Shown piece by piece: positions 8,937 through 17,830 of a stretch of 64,000 bases of DNA. The notes beneath the pieces were generated by a model. The model saw only the letters and a list, made by a program, of their open reading frames with translations, was not told the origin of the DNA and did not search any database. The stretch comes from Pseudomonas sp. MRSN 12121. GTDB lineage: Bacteria; Pseudomonadota; Gammaproteobacteria; Pseudomonadales; Pseudomonadaceae. Location of the stretch: NCBI RefSeq assembly GCF_000931465.1, contig NZ_CP010892.1, positions 2,415,388 to 2,479,387 on the forward strand. Reading direction: 5' to 3'. Numbering within the stretch: the stretch's first letter is position 1; every line of letters starts with the position of its first letter. Made by a program: the position numbers and the translations under genes.

Positions 8937-9230
8937 TCAATACTCCTTGGCCAGGGCACGGGCCTGGTCGATATCGGCTGGCTGGGTGGACTTGTCGCCG
9001 CCCAGCAACAGGACGATGAGGGTGCACCCGCGAAGCGTGAAATAGAGGCGGTAGCCGGCGCCGGTATTCACGCGCATTTCCATGAGACCGCCGCCCAGGT
9101 TCTTCACATCGCCCAGGTTGCCCGCCGCGGCCCGCTCGAGGCGCCGAGCGATGGCGATCCTGGCGCGCAGGTCCCGTAGCGTGGTGTGCCACCGGGCAAA
9201 GGCGGTGGTTTGCAGGATCTCGTAATCCAT
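8937..9230 (-). CDS. Toxin of a type II addiction module (HigB/Gp49-like)
   Basis: A 97-residue RelE-superfamily toxin, with ATG at 9230 chosen over an in-frame GTG at 9272. Family features are the RIAIARRLERAAAGNLGD block, the basic loop GGGLMEMRVNTGAGYRLYF and the terminal GGDKSTQ segment. Such toxins are ribosome-associated mRNA endonucleases. It is co-transcribed with the antitoxin gene immediately downstream. The pair stands between housekeeping-type genes with no mobile-element remains. Confidence 0.85.
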   Translation of the reverse strand: MDYEILQTTAFARWHTTLRDLRARIAIARRLERAAAGNLGDVKNLGGGLMEMRVNTGAGYRLYFTLRGCTLIVLLLGGDKSTQPADIDQARALAKEY

Positions 9231-9237
9231 GAGCGAC

Positions 9238-9255
9238 TGTATCCATATAGAGACA
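9238..9255. promoter_or_regulatory. Candidate autoregulatory operator of the toxin-antitoxin pair
   Basis: TGTATCCATATAGAGACA matches its own reverse complement at 14 of 18 positions and lies eight bases upstream of the toxin ATG, where promoter and operator of such modules normally overlap. It is AT-rich against a GC-rich background. Binding by the antitoxin is inference. Confidence 0.45.
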
Positions 9256-9462
9256 AAATTGAAAGCAGGCACGAGCCGTCAGGCGACTGACGGCTCGTGC
9301 GGGCGTCATGGAAAGGTAAGCAGCGCGGTGGTGGCGAGGCGGGGCTTTTCGTATCGCGATGTTGTCGAACGGGGCTACTGAAACACCCCGTAGTCATTGG
9401 GTCGACGGCTCGGAAAAATCGCCGGCACCGACCTGTCTTGGCCGATGCCGGGGGAGGAAAAA

Positions 9463-10857
9463 TCAGAGCGCGGGCAGGCCCAGGGCCTCGGCACACGCTT
9501 GCAGCGAGCGTTGTTGGGTGTCGGCGTACAACTGCAATTCGTCGATGGTCCGGCGGCCCAGGGCCTGCTCGAAGGCCTGCCGGTTGGAATGGCCGGCGTA
9601 ATGGCTTTGCGCATCGTCGCCCAGGTTGGACTGGAAGATCCCCGCGGCGCTGACCGGCAGGAAGTCCTCATACACCAGCGGCTCGGCCCGCACATGCCCG
9701 GCGCGGATCAGCGCCTCCAGGCCCGTCGGCCGATCACCCTGCTGGCGCGCGGCCAGGCCCTCGTCGCTGACGAAGTAGCGGAAGTACGCCAGGCCCTGGG
9801 CGCGCATGTCGTCATGGTTGTCGGGGAAAGCCTGGAAGTGCTCGGCCATCAAGGCGTCGTAGCGCTGGGCGTTGGCTTCGTTGGGGAAATCCCCCAGGGC
9901 GTCGCGCGCGGCGTTCAACAGCTGGTCGTACAGCGCCCGGCCCTTGGGGGTGAGGGCGGCGCCGCGCTGTTCGATCTCGCCGAAGCGTGCGCTGTGGCTG
10001 CCGCGGCCGTGGGGCTGGTCGGTGAAGGCCACGGGTTCCTCCAGGGCCTTGAAGCTGGTCTGGCGCAGCAGGATCGGGCAGGCGCGGCGCGGCGGGCCTT
10101 CGATCACCGCCTTGGGCGTGATGCCGTGGCCGGGCATCCGTTGCTGCACCTGGTCGATATCCAGGGTGCGCGGCGTCAGGTGGTTGATGTGCGGCCCCTT
10201 GAAGGCCACCACGTCGGCGATCAGCCGGTGCTGGGCGCTCAGTTGCTGGTACTGCTCGGCCGTGACCGTCGCGCTGTGGTGCCAGCGGAAGGTTTCCAGG
10301 GCCTGCTCGACGAACTCCCGGGCCTCGGGCTCGCTGAGGCCACCGCGGGCTTCGGCCTGTTCGATCAGCGCCAGGGCCCGCGGGGTGAAGATGTTGCGGC
10401 GGGCCAGCACCGACTCGGCGAAGTCGCGCAGTGCCGGGTTGTCGATCAGTTCCAGGCGCAGCAGCGAGGTGAAGACCCGGAACGGGCTGACCTGCAGGGC
10501 GCTTTCGTGCACCGCGCGAAAGGCCGTGGAATGCACCGGCACCCCGGCTGGGGTGAGGTCGTAGTAGCCCACCGGCTGCATGCCCATGACCGCGAACAGG
10601 CGGCCCAGGGTCGCCAGCTCGCTGGCGGTGCCGACCCGGATCGCGCCGTGGCGCTCCAGGTCCAGGCGCTGGATCTCGCCGGTATGGCGCAGCTGCCGGG
10701 CAATGGCCGGATCCTGCTCCAGGACGCCGGCGTTGACCTGCGCCACCAGGTCCATCAGGGCGCCGTACAACGGCACTTCCTCGCGGTACATGTCCGACAT
10801 CGCCCGTGAAAAACGTTGGCGGATCAGGTCTGGGCTGACGAAGCTCTGCAGGCTCAT
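9463..10857 (-). CDS. hglS: 2-oxoadipate dioxygenase/decarboxylase (HglS, DUF1338)
   Basis: A 464-residue iron enzyme that converts 2-oxoadipate to D-2-hydroxyglutarate in D-lysine/pipecolate catabolism, the length and family of Pseudomonas putida HglS (E. coli YdcJ). From the chosen ATG at 10857, His70, His226 and Glu294 fall exactly where the known metal ligands lie, and Arg74 of the substrate pocket is present. It stands alone here: no other lysine catabolic gene is adjacent, so its partners must lie elsewhere. The assignment is strong from residue conservation. Confidence 0.92.
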   Translation of the reverse strand: MSLQSFVSPDLIRQRFSRAMSDMYREEVPLYGALMDLVAQVNAGVLEQDPAIARQLRHTGEIQRLDLERHGAIRVGTASELATLGRLFAVMGMQPVGYYDLTPAGVPVHSTAFRAVHESALQVSPFRVFTSLLRLELIDNPALRDFAESVLARRNIFTPRALALIEQAEARGGLSEPEAREFVEQALETFRWHHSATVTAEQYQQLSAQHRLIADVVAFKGPHINHLTPRTLDIDQVQQRMPGHGITPKAVIEGPPRRACPILLRQTSFKALEEPVAFTDQPHGRGSHSARFGEIEQRGAALTPKGRALYDQLLNAARDALGDFPNEANAQRYDALMAEHFQAFPDNHDDMRAQGLAYFRYFVSDEGLAARQQGDRPTGLEALIRAGHVRAEPLVYEDFLPVSAAGIFQSNLGDDAQSHYAGHSNRQAFEQALGRRTIDELQLYADTQQRSLQACAEALGLPAL

Positions 10858-11100
10858 AAACAAGGATTCCCGGCGTAGTGAGACAAAGAGGTGAGGCATT
10901 GGCTGGGGCTGATTCTGGTCGGCATGGGGTGGGCTGACAAACGAAGTTTCTTCCGGACTTCATTCTGCAAACGAATGCAGGCGCGCGGGCGTCGGCGGCT
11001 GGCCCCGGGGGCGAAAGGAGGGGCGTGGGCCAGGAGCCGAGCGGTGATGGCGATTTGACTATGCGCTGATAGACTTCGAAGGCACACCCGATAGCATTCG

Positions 11101-12225
11101 ATGGCTGGCGTACGGTTTAGCGGAGGCGCCTTGGCCTTGACGCAGCGCAATGCAGGAAAGGGACTTTCACTGGCCAGGAGGCTGTACAAATCGCGGATCC
11201 TGGGCCTGGCCCTCGGGTTCATCTGCGTGGCGGCGGGCATGTATCCGCTGCATCCCGCGCCCTGGGTCTGGGGCTTCATGCTGTTCAATGCCTTCGTCTG
11301 GCCGCACCTGGCGTTCCAATGGGCCCGCCACGCAGCGGTGCCGTTTCGTGGCGAGCACCGCAACCTGCTGGTGGATGCCTTCCTGGGCGGTTTCTGGGTG
11401 GCGGCCATGCATTTCAATCCGCTGCCGACCACCACCACGCTGTCGATGATGGCGATGAACAACATTGCCCTGGGCGGCGTGCGTTTCTTTCTCGCCGGCT
11501 GTGTGGCGCAAGGGCTGGGGACCGCGCTGGGGTTATCGCTGTTCGGGGCCGGCTTCGTGGCCCGGACCAGCCCGTCGCAACTTTATGCCTGCCTGCCGAT
11601 GCTGATCCTGTACCCGCTGGTGCTGGGGTTGATCTGTTATCGGCAGGCGATTGCCCTGGCCCGGCACAAGCGCGAGCTGCTGGCCCTGAGCCGCACCGAC
11701 AGCCTCACGGGCCTGCTCAACCATGGGGCCTGGAAGGACCAGCTGGAAATCGAGTTCCAGCGCTGCCGGCGCCAGGGCGAGGGCGCGCCCCAGGGCGGTG
11801 CCATCGCGCTGATCGACATCGACCATTTCAAGGCCATCAACGACACCTACGGCCACGTGGCCGGCGATATCGTGTTGCGCCAGTTGAGCAAACTGCTGCG
11901 GCAGAACCTGCGGATCAGCGACCAGGCCGGGCGTTATGGCGGCGACGAGTTCTGCGTGATCCTGCCGGATGTACCGCTGGAGCACGCCGCCGAACTGATG
12001 GAGGCTCTGCGCAGGCGTTTCGGCGGGCTGGGCTACGAGCAGAACCCGGCGTTGCAGGTCAGCCTGAGCATCGGCCTGGCCGCCTATGCCGCGGAGCACA
12101 GCGATGCCCTGGACTGGCTGAACGATGCCGACCAGGCCTTGTACGAAGCCAAGACCACCGGCCGCAACAAGATCAGTTGCCGCCCCGGCGGGCGTTCTCC
12201 GAAGGCCCTCTTGAACTCGTTGTGA
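11101..12225 (+). CDS. Membrane diguanylate cyclase with MASE2 and GGDEF domains
   Basis: About 374 residues. An N-terminal MASE2-type membrane sensor (roughly residues 25-185, several hydrophobic segments, basic loop RHAAVPFRGEHRN) is followed by a complete GGDEF domain with intact GGDEF at 280-284 and an inhibitory I-site RISD at 271-274. It should make cyclic di-GMP and show product inhibition, resembling E. coli DgcC (AdrA). The start is uncertain: the ATG at 11101 lacks a good ribosome site, while GGAGG at 11122-11126 would better serve an in-frame TTG at 11137. Confidence 0.9.
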   Translation: MAGVRFSGGALALTQRNAGKGLSLARRLYKSRILGLALGFICVAAGMYPLHPAPWVWGFMLFNAFVWPHLAFQWARHAAVPFRGEHRNLLVDAFLGGFWVAAMHFNPLPTTTTLSMMAMNNIALGGVRFFLAGCVAQGLGTALGLSLFGAGFVARTSPSQLYACLPMLILYPLVLGLICYRQAIALARHKRELLALSRTDSLTGLLNHGAWKDQLEIEFQRCRRQGEGAPQGGAIALIDIDHFKAINDTYGHVAGDIVLRQLSKLLRQNLRISDQAGRYGGDEFCVILPDVPLEHAAELMEALRRRFGGLGYEQNPALQVSLSIGLAAYAAEHSDALDWLNDADQALYEAKTTGRNKISCRPGGRSPKALLNSL

Positions 12226-12317
12226 CGCGCCCGCGCAGCATTGCGCCAGCATGGAGGGCGCGGGATTAGTCAGGTAGGGTGGGCGAGCCCCTTCCGACAC
12301 GAAACAAGGATCGATTC

Positions 12318-13562
12318 ATGACGCAGACTTCCCCTCGCTCGTTGCTCGCCGCCCGTATCGGCCTGGCTCTCGCCCTGGGCCTGCTGGCCCCCCAAGTGAT
12401 CGCTGCCCCCCACGCCCAAATACACGAGGCCGCCCGGCATTCTCAGGACGATGCCCTGAAACTGCTGGAGCGCCTGGTGAACATCGACTCCGGTTCCGGC
12501 TATGGGGCCGGGCTCGACCAGGTGAGCGATATCGCCGTCGCCGAGTTGCAGAAGCTCGGCGCCACGATCGAGAAGGTCCCCAATGGCAGCGCCGGCGGCA
12601 GCCATGTGCTGGCCACCCTCAAGGGCACCGGCAAGGCCAGGATCCTGCTGATGGCGCACATGGACACGGTGTTCAAGGAAGGCACCGCGGCCGAGCGGCC
12701 GTTCCGCATCCACGACGGGCGCGCCTACGGCCCGGGGGTGATGGACGACAAGGGTGGCATCGTCGCCGGGATCTATGCGCTGAAGGTCCTGGATAACCTC
12801 AAGTTCAAGGACTATGCGCAGATCACGTTCCTGCTCGATGCCAGCGAGGAAACCGGCTCCGAGATCGCCACTGAACTGATCAAGAAAACCGCCAAGGCCC
12901 ATGACGTGACCTTGAACCTGGAGCCGGGGCGCCCGGCCGATGGCCTGGTGGTATGGCGCAAGGGCAGCGCCACGGCGCTGGTGGAGGTCAAGGGCAAGGC
13001 GGCCCACGCCGGGGTCGCCCCGGAGCTGGGGCGCAATGCGGCGATGGAGGCGGCGCACCAGATCCTGCAACTGGGCAAGCTGGGGGACGAGGAAAAGAAA
13101 ACCACCATCAACTTCACCGTGCTCAAGGCCGGCGACCGCACCAACGTGATCCCCGACCTGGCCCTGGCCAAGGCCGACGTGCGGGCGGCGGTGCCGGAGG
13201 AGTTCGACCGTATCGAGCGGGACCTGGCGCGGGTCTCGGCCAACAAGCTGATCGCCGACACCGAGGTCAAGACCAGCCTGCAACGTGGCCTGCCGCCGAT
13301 GCCGCAGACCGAGCAATCCGCTGCGCTGGTGGCCATGGCCCAGGGCATCTACGGCGAACTGGGGCGCAAGCTGACCATCGAGGGCAGCGGCGGCGCGGCG
13401 GATTCCAGCCTGTCGGCGGGTGTCGGCACGCCGACCCTGGATGGCTTCGGCATCGTCGGCGGCAACATCCATACGCCGGAGGAATACGCCGAGGTCGACA
13501 GCGTGGCGCCGCGGATCTACCTGCTGGCGCGAATGATCATGGAACTGTCGGCCAAGCCCTGA
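12318..13562 (+). CDS. Glutamate carboxypeptidase (carboxypeptidase G2-like, M20)
   Basis: A 414-residue secreted zinc peptidase, essentially the length of Pseudomonas CPG2. A signal peptide ends near residue 30 (VIAAP). Metal-site motifs are visible: MAHMDTVF (His114), GVMDDKGG (Asp143) and DASEETGS (Glu177/178), followed by the dimerisation domain and a C-terminal GGAADSS region. Members hydrolyse C-terminal glutamate from folates and other N-acyl or peptidyl glutamates. AAGGA lies upstream of the ATG. REP repeats follow the gene. It is close to, but divergent from, the AruFG cluster; a functional link through glutamate release is only speculation. Confidence 0.9.
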   Translation: MTQTSPRSLLAARIGLALALGLLAPQVIAAPHAQIHEAARHSQDDALKLLERLVNIDSGSGYGAGLDQVSDIAVAELQKLGATIEKVPNGSAGGSHVLATLKGTGKARILLMAHMDTVFKEGTAAERPFRIHDGRAYGPGVMDDKGGIVAGIYALKVLDNLKFKDYAQITFLLDASEETGSEIATELIKKTAKAHDVTLNLEPGRPADGLVVWRKGSATALVEVKGKAAHAGVAPELGRNAAMEAAHQILQLGKLGDEEKKTTINFTVLKAGDRTNVIPDLALAKADVRAAVPEEFDRIERDLARVSANKLIADTEVKTSLQRGLPPMPQTEQSAALVAMAQGIYGELGRKLTIEGSGGAADSSLSAGVGTPTLDGFGIVGGNIHTPEEYAEVDSVAPRIYLLARMIMELSAKP

Positions 13563-13611
13563 TCGCCGAGGAGCGCGCGGTGCGTCCCCGGCACCGCGTC
13601 GCCGCGAATCC

Positions 13612-13636
13612 TTTCGCGGGCAAGCCTCGCTCCTAC
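13612..13636. repeat. REP-like element (TAGGAGCGA family)
   Basis: A single inverted-orientation copy of the REP family whose complement begins TGTAGGAGCGAGGCTTGCCC. It lies just downstream of the carboxypeptidase gene. Copies of the same family recur throughout the window in intergenic sites. Confidence 0.6.
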
Positions 13637-13662
13637 AAAAATCTGGCGTGCCCACCCGAACC

Positions 13663-13810
13663 TGTAGCCGCTGCCGAGCCCTGGCGAGGCTGCGATCGAG
13701 GCCGAAGGACTCGCCAGGCGGACACCGCGTTTTTCCAGGTCCTACAAGGGGTCAGGTTTGGCGGCCCTACGGGCCGATCGCAGCCTCGCCAGGGCTCGGC
13801 AGCGGCTACA
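13663..13810. repeat. Inverted pair of REP elements (TAGCCGCTGCCGAG family)
   Basis: A copy beginning TGTAGCCGCTGCCGAGCC at 13663 is followed about 110 bases later by its inverted partner ending at 13810. Each arm is about 36 bases. The pair can form a large cruciform or stem in RNA. It occupies the convergent space between the carboxypeptidase and aruG genes. Confidence 0.7.
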
Positions 13811-13934
13811 CAGGGCGTGTCAGGCGCAAGAGCCATCATGTGGCGAAAGGTTGTGCCTGGGCTTCGACCTTGCTCTTAAGCTATCGGTCCCGCCCATAAA
13901 ACAACACAAAACGCCCCACCTGAAACACACTCCC

Positions 13935-13970
13935 CGTAGCCGCTGCCGAGCCCCGGCGAGGCTGCGATCG
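13935..13970. repeat. Single REP element next to aruG
   Basis: A further copy of the TAGCCGCTGCCGAG family, followed by a short GC palindrome (CCCCCGCAGGGGG, 13971-13983). It ends about 40 bases from the 3' end of aruG and may act in transcript 3'-end formation, as REP sequences commonly do. Confidence 0.6.
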
Positions 13971-14012
13971 CCCCCGCAGGGGGCGCAGGATCGGCAAAGC
14001 GCCGCCGGACTA

Positions 14013-15047
14013 TCAGGCCGCCGCAGCCTTGGCCTGGGCCGCGCGCAGCGGCACGGCGCGCACCGAGTCGCCGGGTTGCAGTTGCAGGCGCTTGGCGCAG
14101 AGGCGATCCACCAGCAGGCAGCCCGAGACCAGGCGGGCGCGGGCGCTGGTGACGCGGCAGCTTTCCATCCGGCGGTTGTGGATCAGCCAGATCGGCGCGT
14201 CGTCGTCCGGGGTGCCGACCAGCAGCGGCAGCACCTCGCTTTCGCGCACCGCACGGACTTTGCCCACCTCGGCCTCGAGCAGCGGCCCGCCATCGAAGAT
14301 ATCGATATGCCCCTGATGGGCGAAGCCTTCCTGGCGCAGGATGCCCAGCGCCGCCTCGGTGTTCTCGTGGGCCTGGCCGATCGCGGCCTGGGCCGGCGCG
14401 CTGAGCAGGCAGGTGTACAGCGGCTGGCGCGGCAGCAGCTCGGCGATGAAGGGTTTGTGGCCGAGGCTGGACAGGTGGTCGGCCTGGACGAAGTCCATCT
14501 GCAGGAAGTGCCGGCCCAGGCTGTTCCAGAACGGCGAGCAGCCGTTCTCGTCGCCCTTGCCGCGCAGTTCGGCGATCAGCTTGTCGCCGAACAGGTGCGG
14601 GAACTCGGCGACGAACAGCAGGCGCGCCAGGGACAGCAGCCGGCCGTTGTGGCCGCGGCGCTGCTCGGGGCGCAGGAACAGCGAGCAGAGCTCCGACTGG
14701 CCGGTCATGTCGTTGTTCAGGAACAGCGTCGGAATCTGCTGCTGGATGCCCAGTTTCGGCGATGAATTGACGGTCATGCCGACCCGGTAGCTGTACCAGG
14801 GCTCGCGCAGGCCCACGGCGCCGGTCAGGGCGCTGATGCCGATCACCTGCTGGTCGTCGTCTTCGAGCACGAACAGGTAGTCGGCGTCGGCCCGTTCCAC
14901 CTGTTCGGCGAAGGTCCGCTGGGCCCAGCGGATCCGGTGGGTCAGGCGGTCGTGGTTGGCCGGCAGGCTGGTCAGCCCCAGGCCGGCGCGCTGGGCCAGG
15001 GCCATCAGCGCGGGCAGGTCGGTCACGCGTACCGGGCGAACGATCAT
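14013..15047 (-). CDS. aruG: Arginine/ornithine N-succinyltransferase, beta subunit
   Basis: A 344-residue AstA-family protein (AruG is about 340 residues in P. aeruginosa). It forms a heteromer with AruF that succinylates arginine or ornithine at the alpha-amino group, the first step of the succinyl pathway. Visible family blocks are the MIVRPVR start, GHNGRLLSLARLLFVAEFP acyl-CoA region, and FDGGPLLEAEVG. The ATG at 15047 has AAGGAG nine bases upstream. It follows aruF with a 55-base gap. No aruB, aruC, aruD or aruE genes are nearby, so this appears to be a second or displaced copy. It ends beside REP repeats. Confidence 0.9.
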   Translation of the reverse strand: MIVRPVRVTDLPALMALAQRAGLGLTSLPANHDRLTHRIRWAQRTFAEQVERADADYLFVLEDDDQQVIGISALTGAVGLREPWYSYRVGMTVNSSPKLGIQQQIPTLFLNNDMTGQSELCSLFLRPEQRRGHNGRLLSLARLLFVAEFPHLFGDKLIAELRGKGDENGCSPFWNSLGRHFLQMDFVQADHLSSLGHKPFIAELLPRQPLYTCLLSAPAQAAIGQAHENTEAALGILRQEGFAHQGHIDIFDGGPLLEAEVGKVRAVRESEVLPLLVGTPDDDAPIWLIHNRRMESCRVTSARARLVSGCLLVDRLCAKRLQLQPGDSVRAVPLRAAQAKAAAA

Positions 15048-15102
15048 GATGCAGCTCCTTCTGCGCGGCTGTGCTGGCCGCCAATCCAACGATGTCCGGG
15101 GT

Positions 15103-16119
15103 TCATAGGGCGACCAGCCGTACCGGGTCGCCGGGGTGCAGTTGCAGGGCCTGGAGCATCTCGTCGTCGAGGCCGACCACGTCCCCGGGCGCTTCGTCCA
15201 GGTGCACCAGGATGCTCCGGTAGCCGGCCAGCCGCTCGTTGCTCGCCAGCCAGGCCCGGCCGTGGCCGCTGTGCCGGCTGGGGCAGGCCTTGGCGACCCG
15301 GCTCTCGCGGATCGAGCGGATGCCGCTGTGGCGGGCGTAGAGCGTTGGGCCGCCGTCGAACAGGTCGACGTAATGGTTGGCCTCGAACCCCTCGCGCAGG
15401 AGGATCTCGTAGGCCTCGCGGCCCTGGGGGTGGACCTGGCCGATGCAGTCCTGGGCCGCCTTGGGCAGCATCGGGATATAGATCGGGTATTGCGGCATCA
15501 GCTCGGCGAGGAAGCTGCGGTTTTGCAGGCCGCACAGGCGCTCGGCCTCGGCGTAGGGCAGGTCGAAGAAGTGTTTGCCCAGTGCGTCCCAGAACGGCGA
15601 CTGGCCGTCGTCGCTGCTGTAGCCGACGATCTCGGTGATGCTGGTGTCGGCGAAGCGTGGCGCATGTGCAGCGATGAACAGCAGGCGCGCCCGGGAGAGC
15701 ATCTGCGCCTGGGGCGTGCCGACCAGGTCCGGGTCGATATGGAAGCCGCGCAGCAGGCTGTGGTTGCTCAGGTCCTGGCACAGCGACAGGGTGGGCACGC
15801 CATGCTGCACGTTGAGCTCGCGCGAACTGCTGACGAAGGGCCGGTTGCGCAGGCTGTAGAAGGGCGCGGAAAACCCGGCCATGGCGAGGATTTCCGAGCA
15901 GCCGCGCAGGCGCCCGGTGGCCGGGTCGTGCAGGACGAAAAAGTAGTTCTCCGGCCCCGGCGCCCGCACGTCGGCGGCGAAGGACGCGCAGGAGTCGAGA
16001 ATCTTGTCCAGCAGGTGCTGGCGGTCGTCCGGCAGGGACGTCACTCCCACCAGGCTTTCACGGGCCAGCCGCTGCAACTCCGGCAGGTCGTCTGGGGCAA
16101 CTGGGCGTAAGACCAGCAT
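15103..16119 (-). CDS. aruF: Arginine/ornithine N-succinyltransferase, alpha subunit
   Basis: A 338-residue partner of AruG, the same length as P. aeruginosa AruF. It starts MLVLRPV, shows the paralogous layout to AruG (SRARLLFIAAHAPRFAD; FDGGPTLYARHSG), and is homologous to it across its length. It lies 55 bases upstream of aruG and 166 bases downstream of an APC permease gene on the same strand. Its location away from aruC, aruD and aruB suggests recruitment to a different pathway; substrate could still be arginine or ornithine. Confidence 0.9.
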   Translation of the reverse strand: MLVLRPVAPDDLPELQRLARESLVGVTSLPDDRQHLLDKILDSCASFAADVRAPGPENYFFVLHDPATGRLRGCSEILAMAGFSAPFYSLRNRPFVSSSRELNVQHGVPTLSLCQDLSNHSLLRGFHIDPDLVGTPQAQMLSRARLLFIAAHAPRFADTSITEIVGYSSDDGQSPFWDALGKHFFDLPYAEAERLCGLQNRSFLAELMPQYPIYIPMLPKAAQDCIGQVHPQGREAYEILLREGFEANHYVDLFDGGPTLYARHSGIRSIRESRVAKACPSRHSGHGRAWLASNERLAGYRSILVHLDEAPGDVVGLDDEMLQALQLHPGDPVRLVAL

Positions 16120-16246
16120 GGATGTACTCCTGTATCAAAATGATCGCCGCCCGGGCGCAAGGCCGGGACGTCGAACCTGACAATCACTGTCGCTTTCCAC
16201 GCATTGCTGCCGCTGCCGGTGAAGCCGGGCAGCGGCACAGGGTCGC

Positions 16247-16269
16247 CGCGGCGCCTGCCTGGCGCCGCG
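16247..16269 (-). other. GC-rich hairpin between permease and aruF genes
   Basis: CGCGGCGCC and its exact complement form a nine-base stem around a five-base loop, directly after the permease gene on the minus strand. No T tract follows, so it is unlikely to be a full terminator. It could lower read-through or protect the upstream mRNA, allowing different levels of permease and AruFG. Confidence 0.35.
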
Positions 16270-16285
16270 ACGGCCGGGGTACTGA

Positions 16286-17629
16286 TTAAAGTGGCTCGGC
16301 CAGCGCCGCGCCGGCGCCGAACCGGTTGAGAAAAAACAGGTAGACCAGGCCGATGGCGATCCAGATGCCACCGAGTTTCTGCGCATCGACCCCCATGTTG
16401 TACATGATCGCGCAGACGATCAGGAAGCCGATCACCGGGCAGACCAGGTGGCGCAGCAGCTGGCCCGAGCGCTGGCGGCGCCAGTAGTGGTTGATCACGG
16501 TCAGGTGCAGCAGCATGAAACCGCTCAGGGCGCCGAAGTTCACCAGAGAGGTGAGGGTGTCCACCGAATTGATGAACAGGTAGCAGATCAGCAGCGACAG
16601 CACCGCCACCAGGTAGATGCTGACATGCGGCGTGTTGTGCCGGGGGTGGACCCTGGCCAGGAGCTTCGGCAGCTTGCCGTCGCGGGCCATGCCGAACAGT
16701 AGGCGCGACACCGCCGCCTGCGAGGTGATGGCCACCGCCACGCCCCAGGCCAGCGCCGTGGCGACCGCGGTCAGGGTGGCCAGCCAGCTGCCGCCGGCGA
16801 TCTCGGCGATTTCGTAGAAGGCGGTGTCCGCCGACTTGAAGCCCATGCCGGCGGCCAGGTCGGTGGCGATCCAGGTCTGCGCCACGAAGATCGCGCCCAT
16901 CACCAGCAGGGTGAGCAGGGCGGCGCGGCCGACGTTCTTGCCCGGCTCGCTCTTGATCTCCTCGGCCAGGGTGGAGATCGCATCGAACCCGAGGAACGAC
17001 AGCACGGCGATCGACACGCCCTGCATCAGCAGGCCGAAGTGGAAGTGTTCCGGGCTGTACAGCGGTGCCAGGGTCAGCTGGCCGTTACCGGCGCCGCCGT
17101 GCAGGGCGTTCCAGGCGTAGAACAGGAAAATCCCCAGCACCACCAGCTGTGCCAGCAGGAACAGGATGTTCATCCGCGCGGTGAAGGTGATGCCGCGCAG
17201 GTTGACGAAGGTGGCGCTGACCAGGAACGCGAGGATGAAGCCGACCTTGGGGATGTCCGGGTACAGATGGTTCAGGGCCATGGCCGCGTAGACGTACAGC
17301 AGCGGCGGGATCAGCAGGTAGTCGAGCAGCATCAGCCAGCCGGCGATGAAGCCGACATGCGGGTTGAGCCCGCGCTGGGCGTAGGAATAGACCGAGCCGG
17401 CGATGGGAAAGGCGCGGGCCATGCTGCCGTAGCTCAGGGCAGTGAAGAGCATCGCCAGCATGCCGATGACATAGGCCAGCGGCACCATCCCCGGGGCTTC
17501 CTGGTTCACGTAGCCATAGACCCCGAACGGGGCGATGGGGATCATGAAAATCATCCCGTAGACCACCAGGTCGCGCAGCGTCAGGCCGCGCTTGAGTTCC
17601 TGTTTGTAGCCGAATTCTTCAATCTCCAT
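16286..17629 (-). CDS. APC-family amino acid/polyamine permease
   Basis: A 447-residue inner-membrane transporter with about twelve hydrophobic segments and APC-superfamily motifs (GLTLRDLVVYGMIFMIP near residue 15, AGSVYSYAQRGLNP near residue 77, FLGFDAISTLAEE near residue 215). It is similar in layout to PuuP-type amine or amino-acid importers. It lies 201 bases after the amidohydrolase gene and before aruF, all on one strand, so it is the likely importer of the substrate of this gene group. The specific substrate is not evident. Confidence 0.85.
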   Translation of the reverse strand: MEIEEFGYKQELKRGLTLRDLVVYGMIFMIPIAPFGVYGYVNQEAPGMVPLAYVIGMLAMLFTALSYGSMARAFPIAGSVYSYAQRGLNPHVGFIAGWLMLLDYLLIPPLLYVYAAMALNHLYPDIPKVGFILAFLVSATFVNLRGITFTARMNILFLLAQLVVLGIFLFYAWNALHGGAGNGQLTLAPLYSPEHFHFGLLMQGVSIAVLSFLGFDAISTLAEEIKSEPGKNVGRAALLTLLVMGAIFVAQTWIATDLAAGMGFKSADTAFYEIAEIAGGSWLATLTAVATALAWGVAVAITSQAAVSRLLFGMARDGKLPKLLARVHPRHNTPHVSIYLVAVLSLLICYLFINSVDTLTSLVNFGALSGFMLLHLTVINHYWRRQRSGQLLRHLVCPVIGFLIVCAIMYNMGVDAQKLGGIWIAIGLVYLFFLNRFGAGAALAEPL

Positions 17630-17830
17630 GAAGAGGTTCTCCTTGTAGCCAAAGGGTGGGCGATTGCCTGTCGCTGGGGCCGATGGGCCTTCAGGGCAGG
17701 CGTTGCATTCGAACCTGGCAGGTTTAAAGACACGCCACGGCGGTTTTTATAATTGTTCTACCGGTACAGCAAACAGCTTTTGCAGCGACCGCTTCATGCG
17801 GCTTCAGGGTTTTTCCCGTTACAGCATCCG

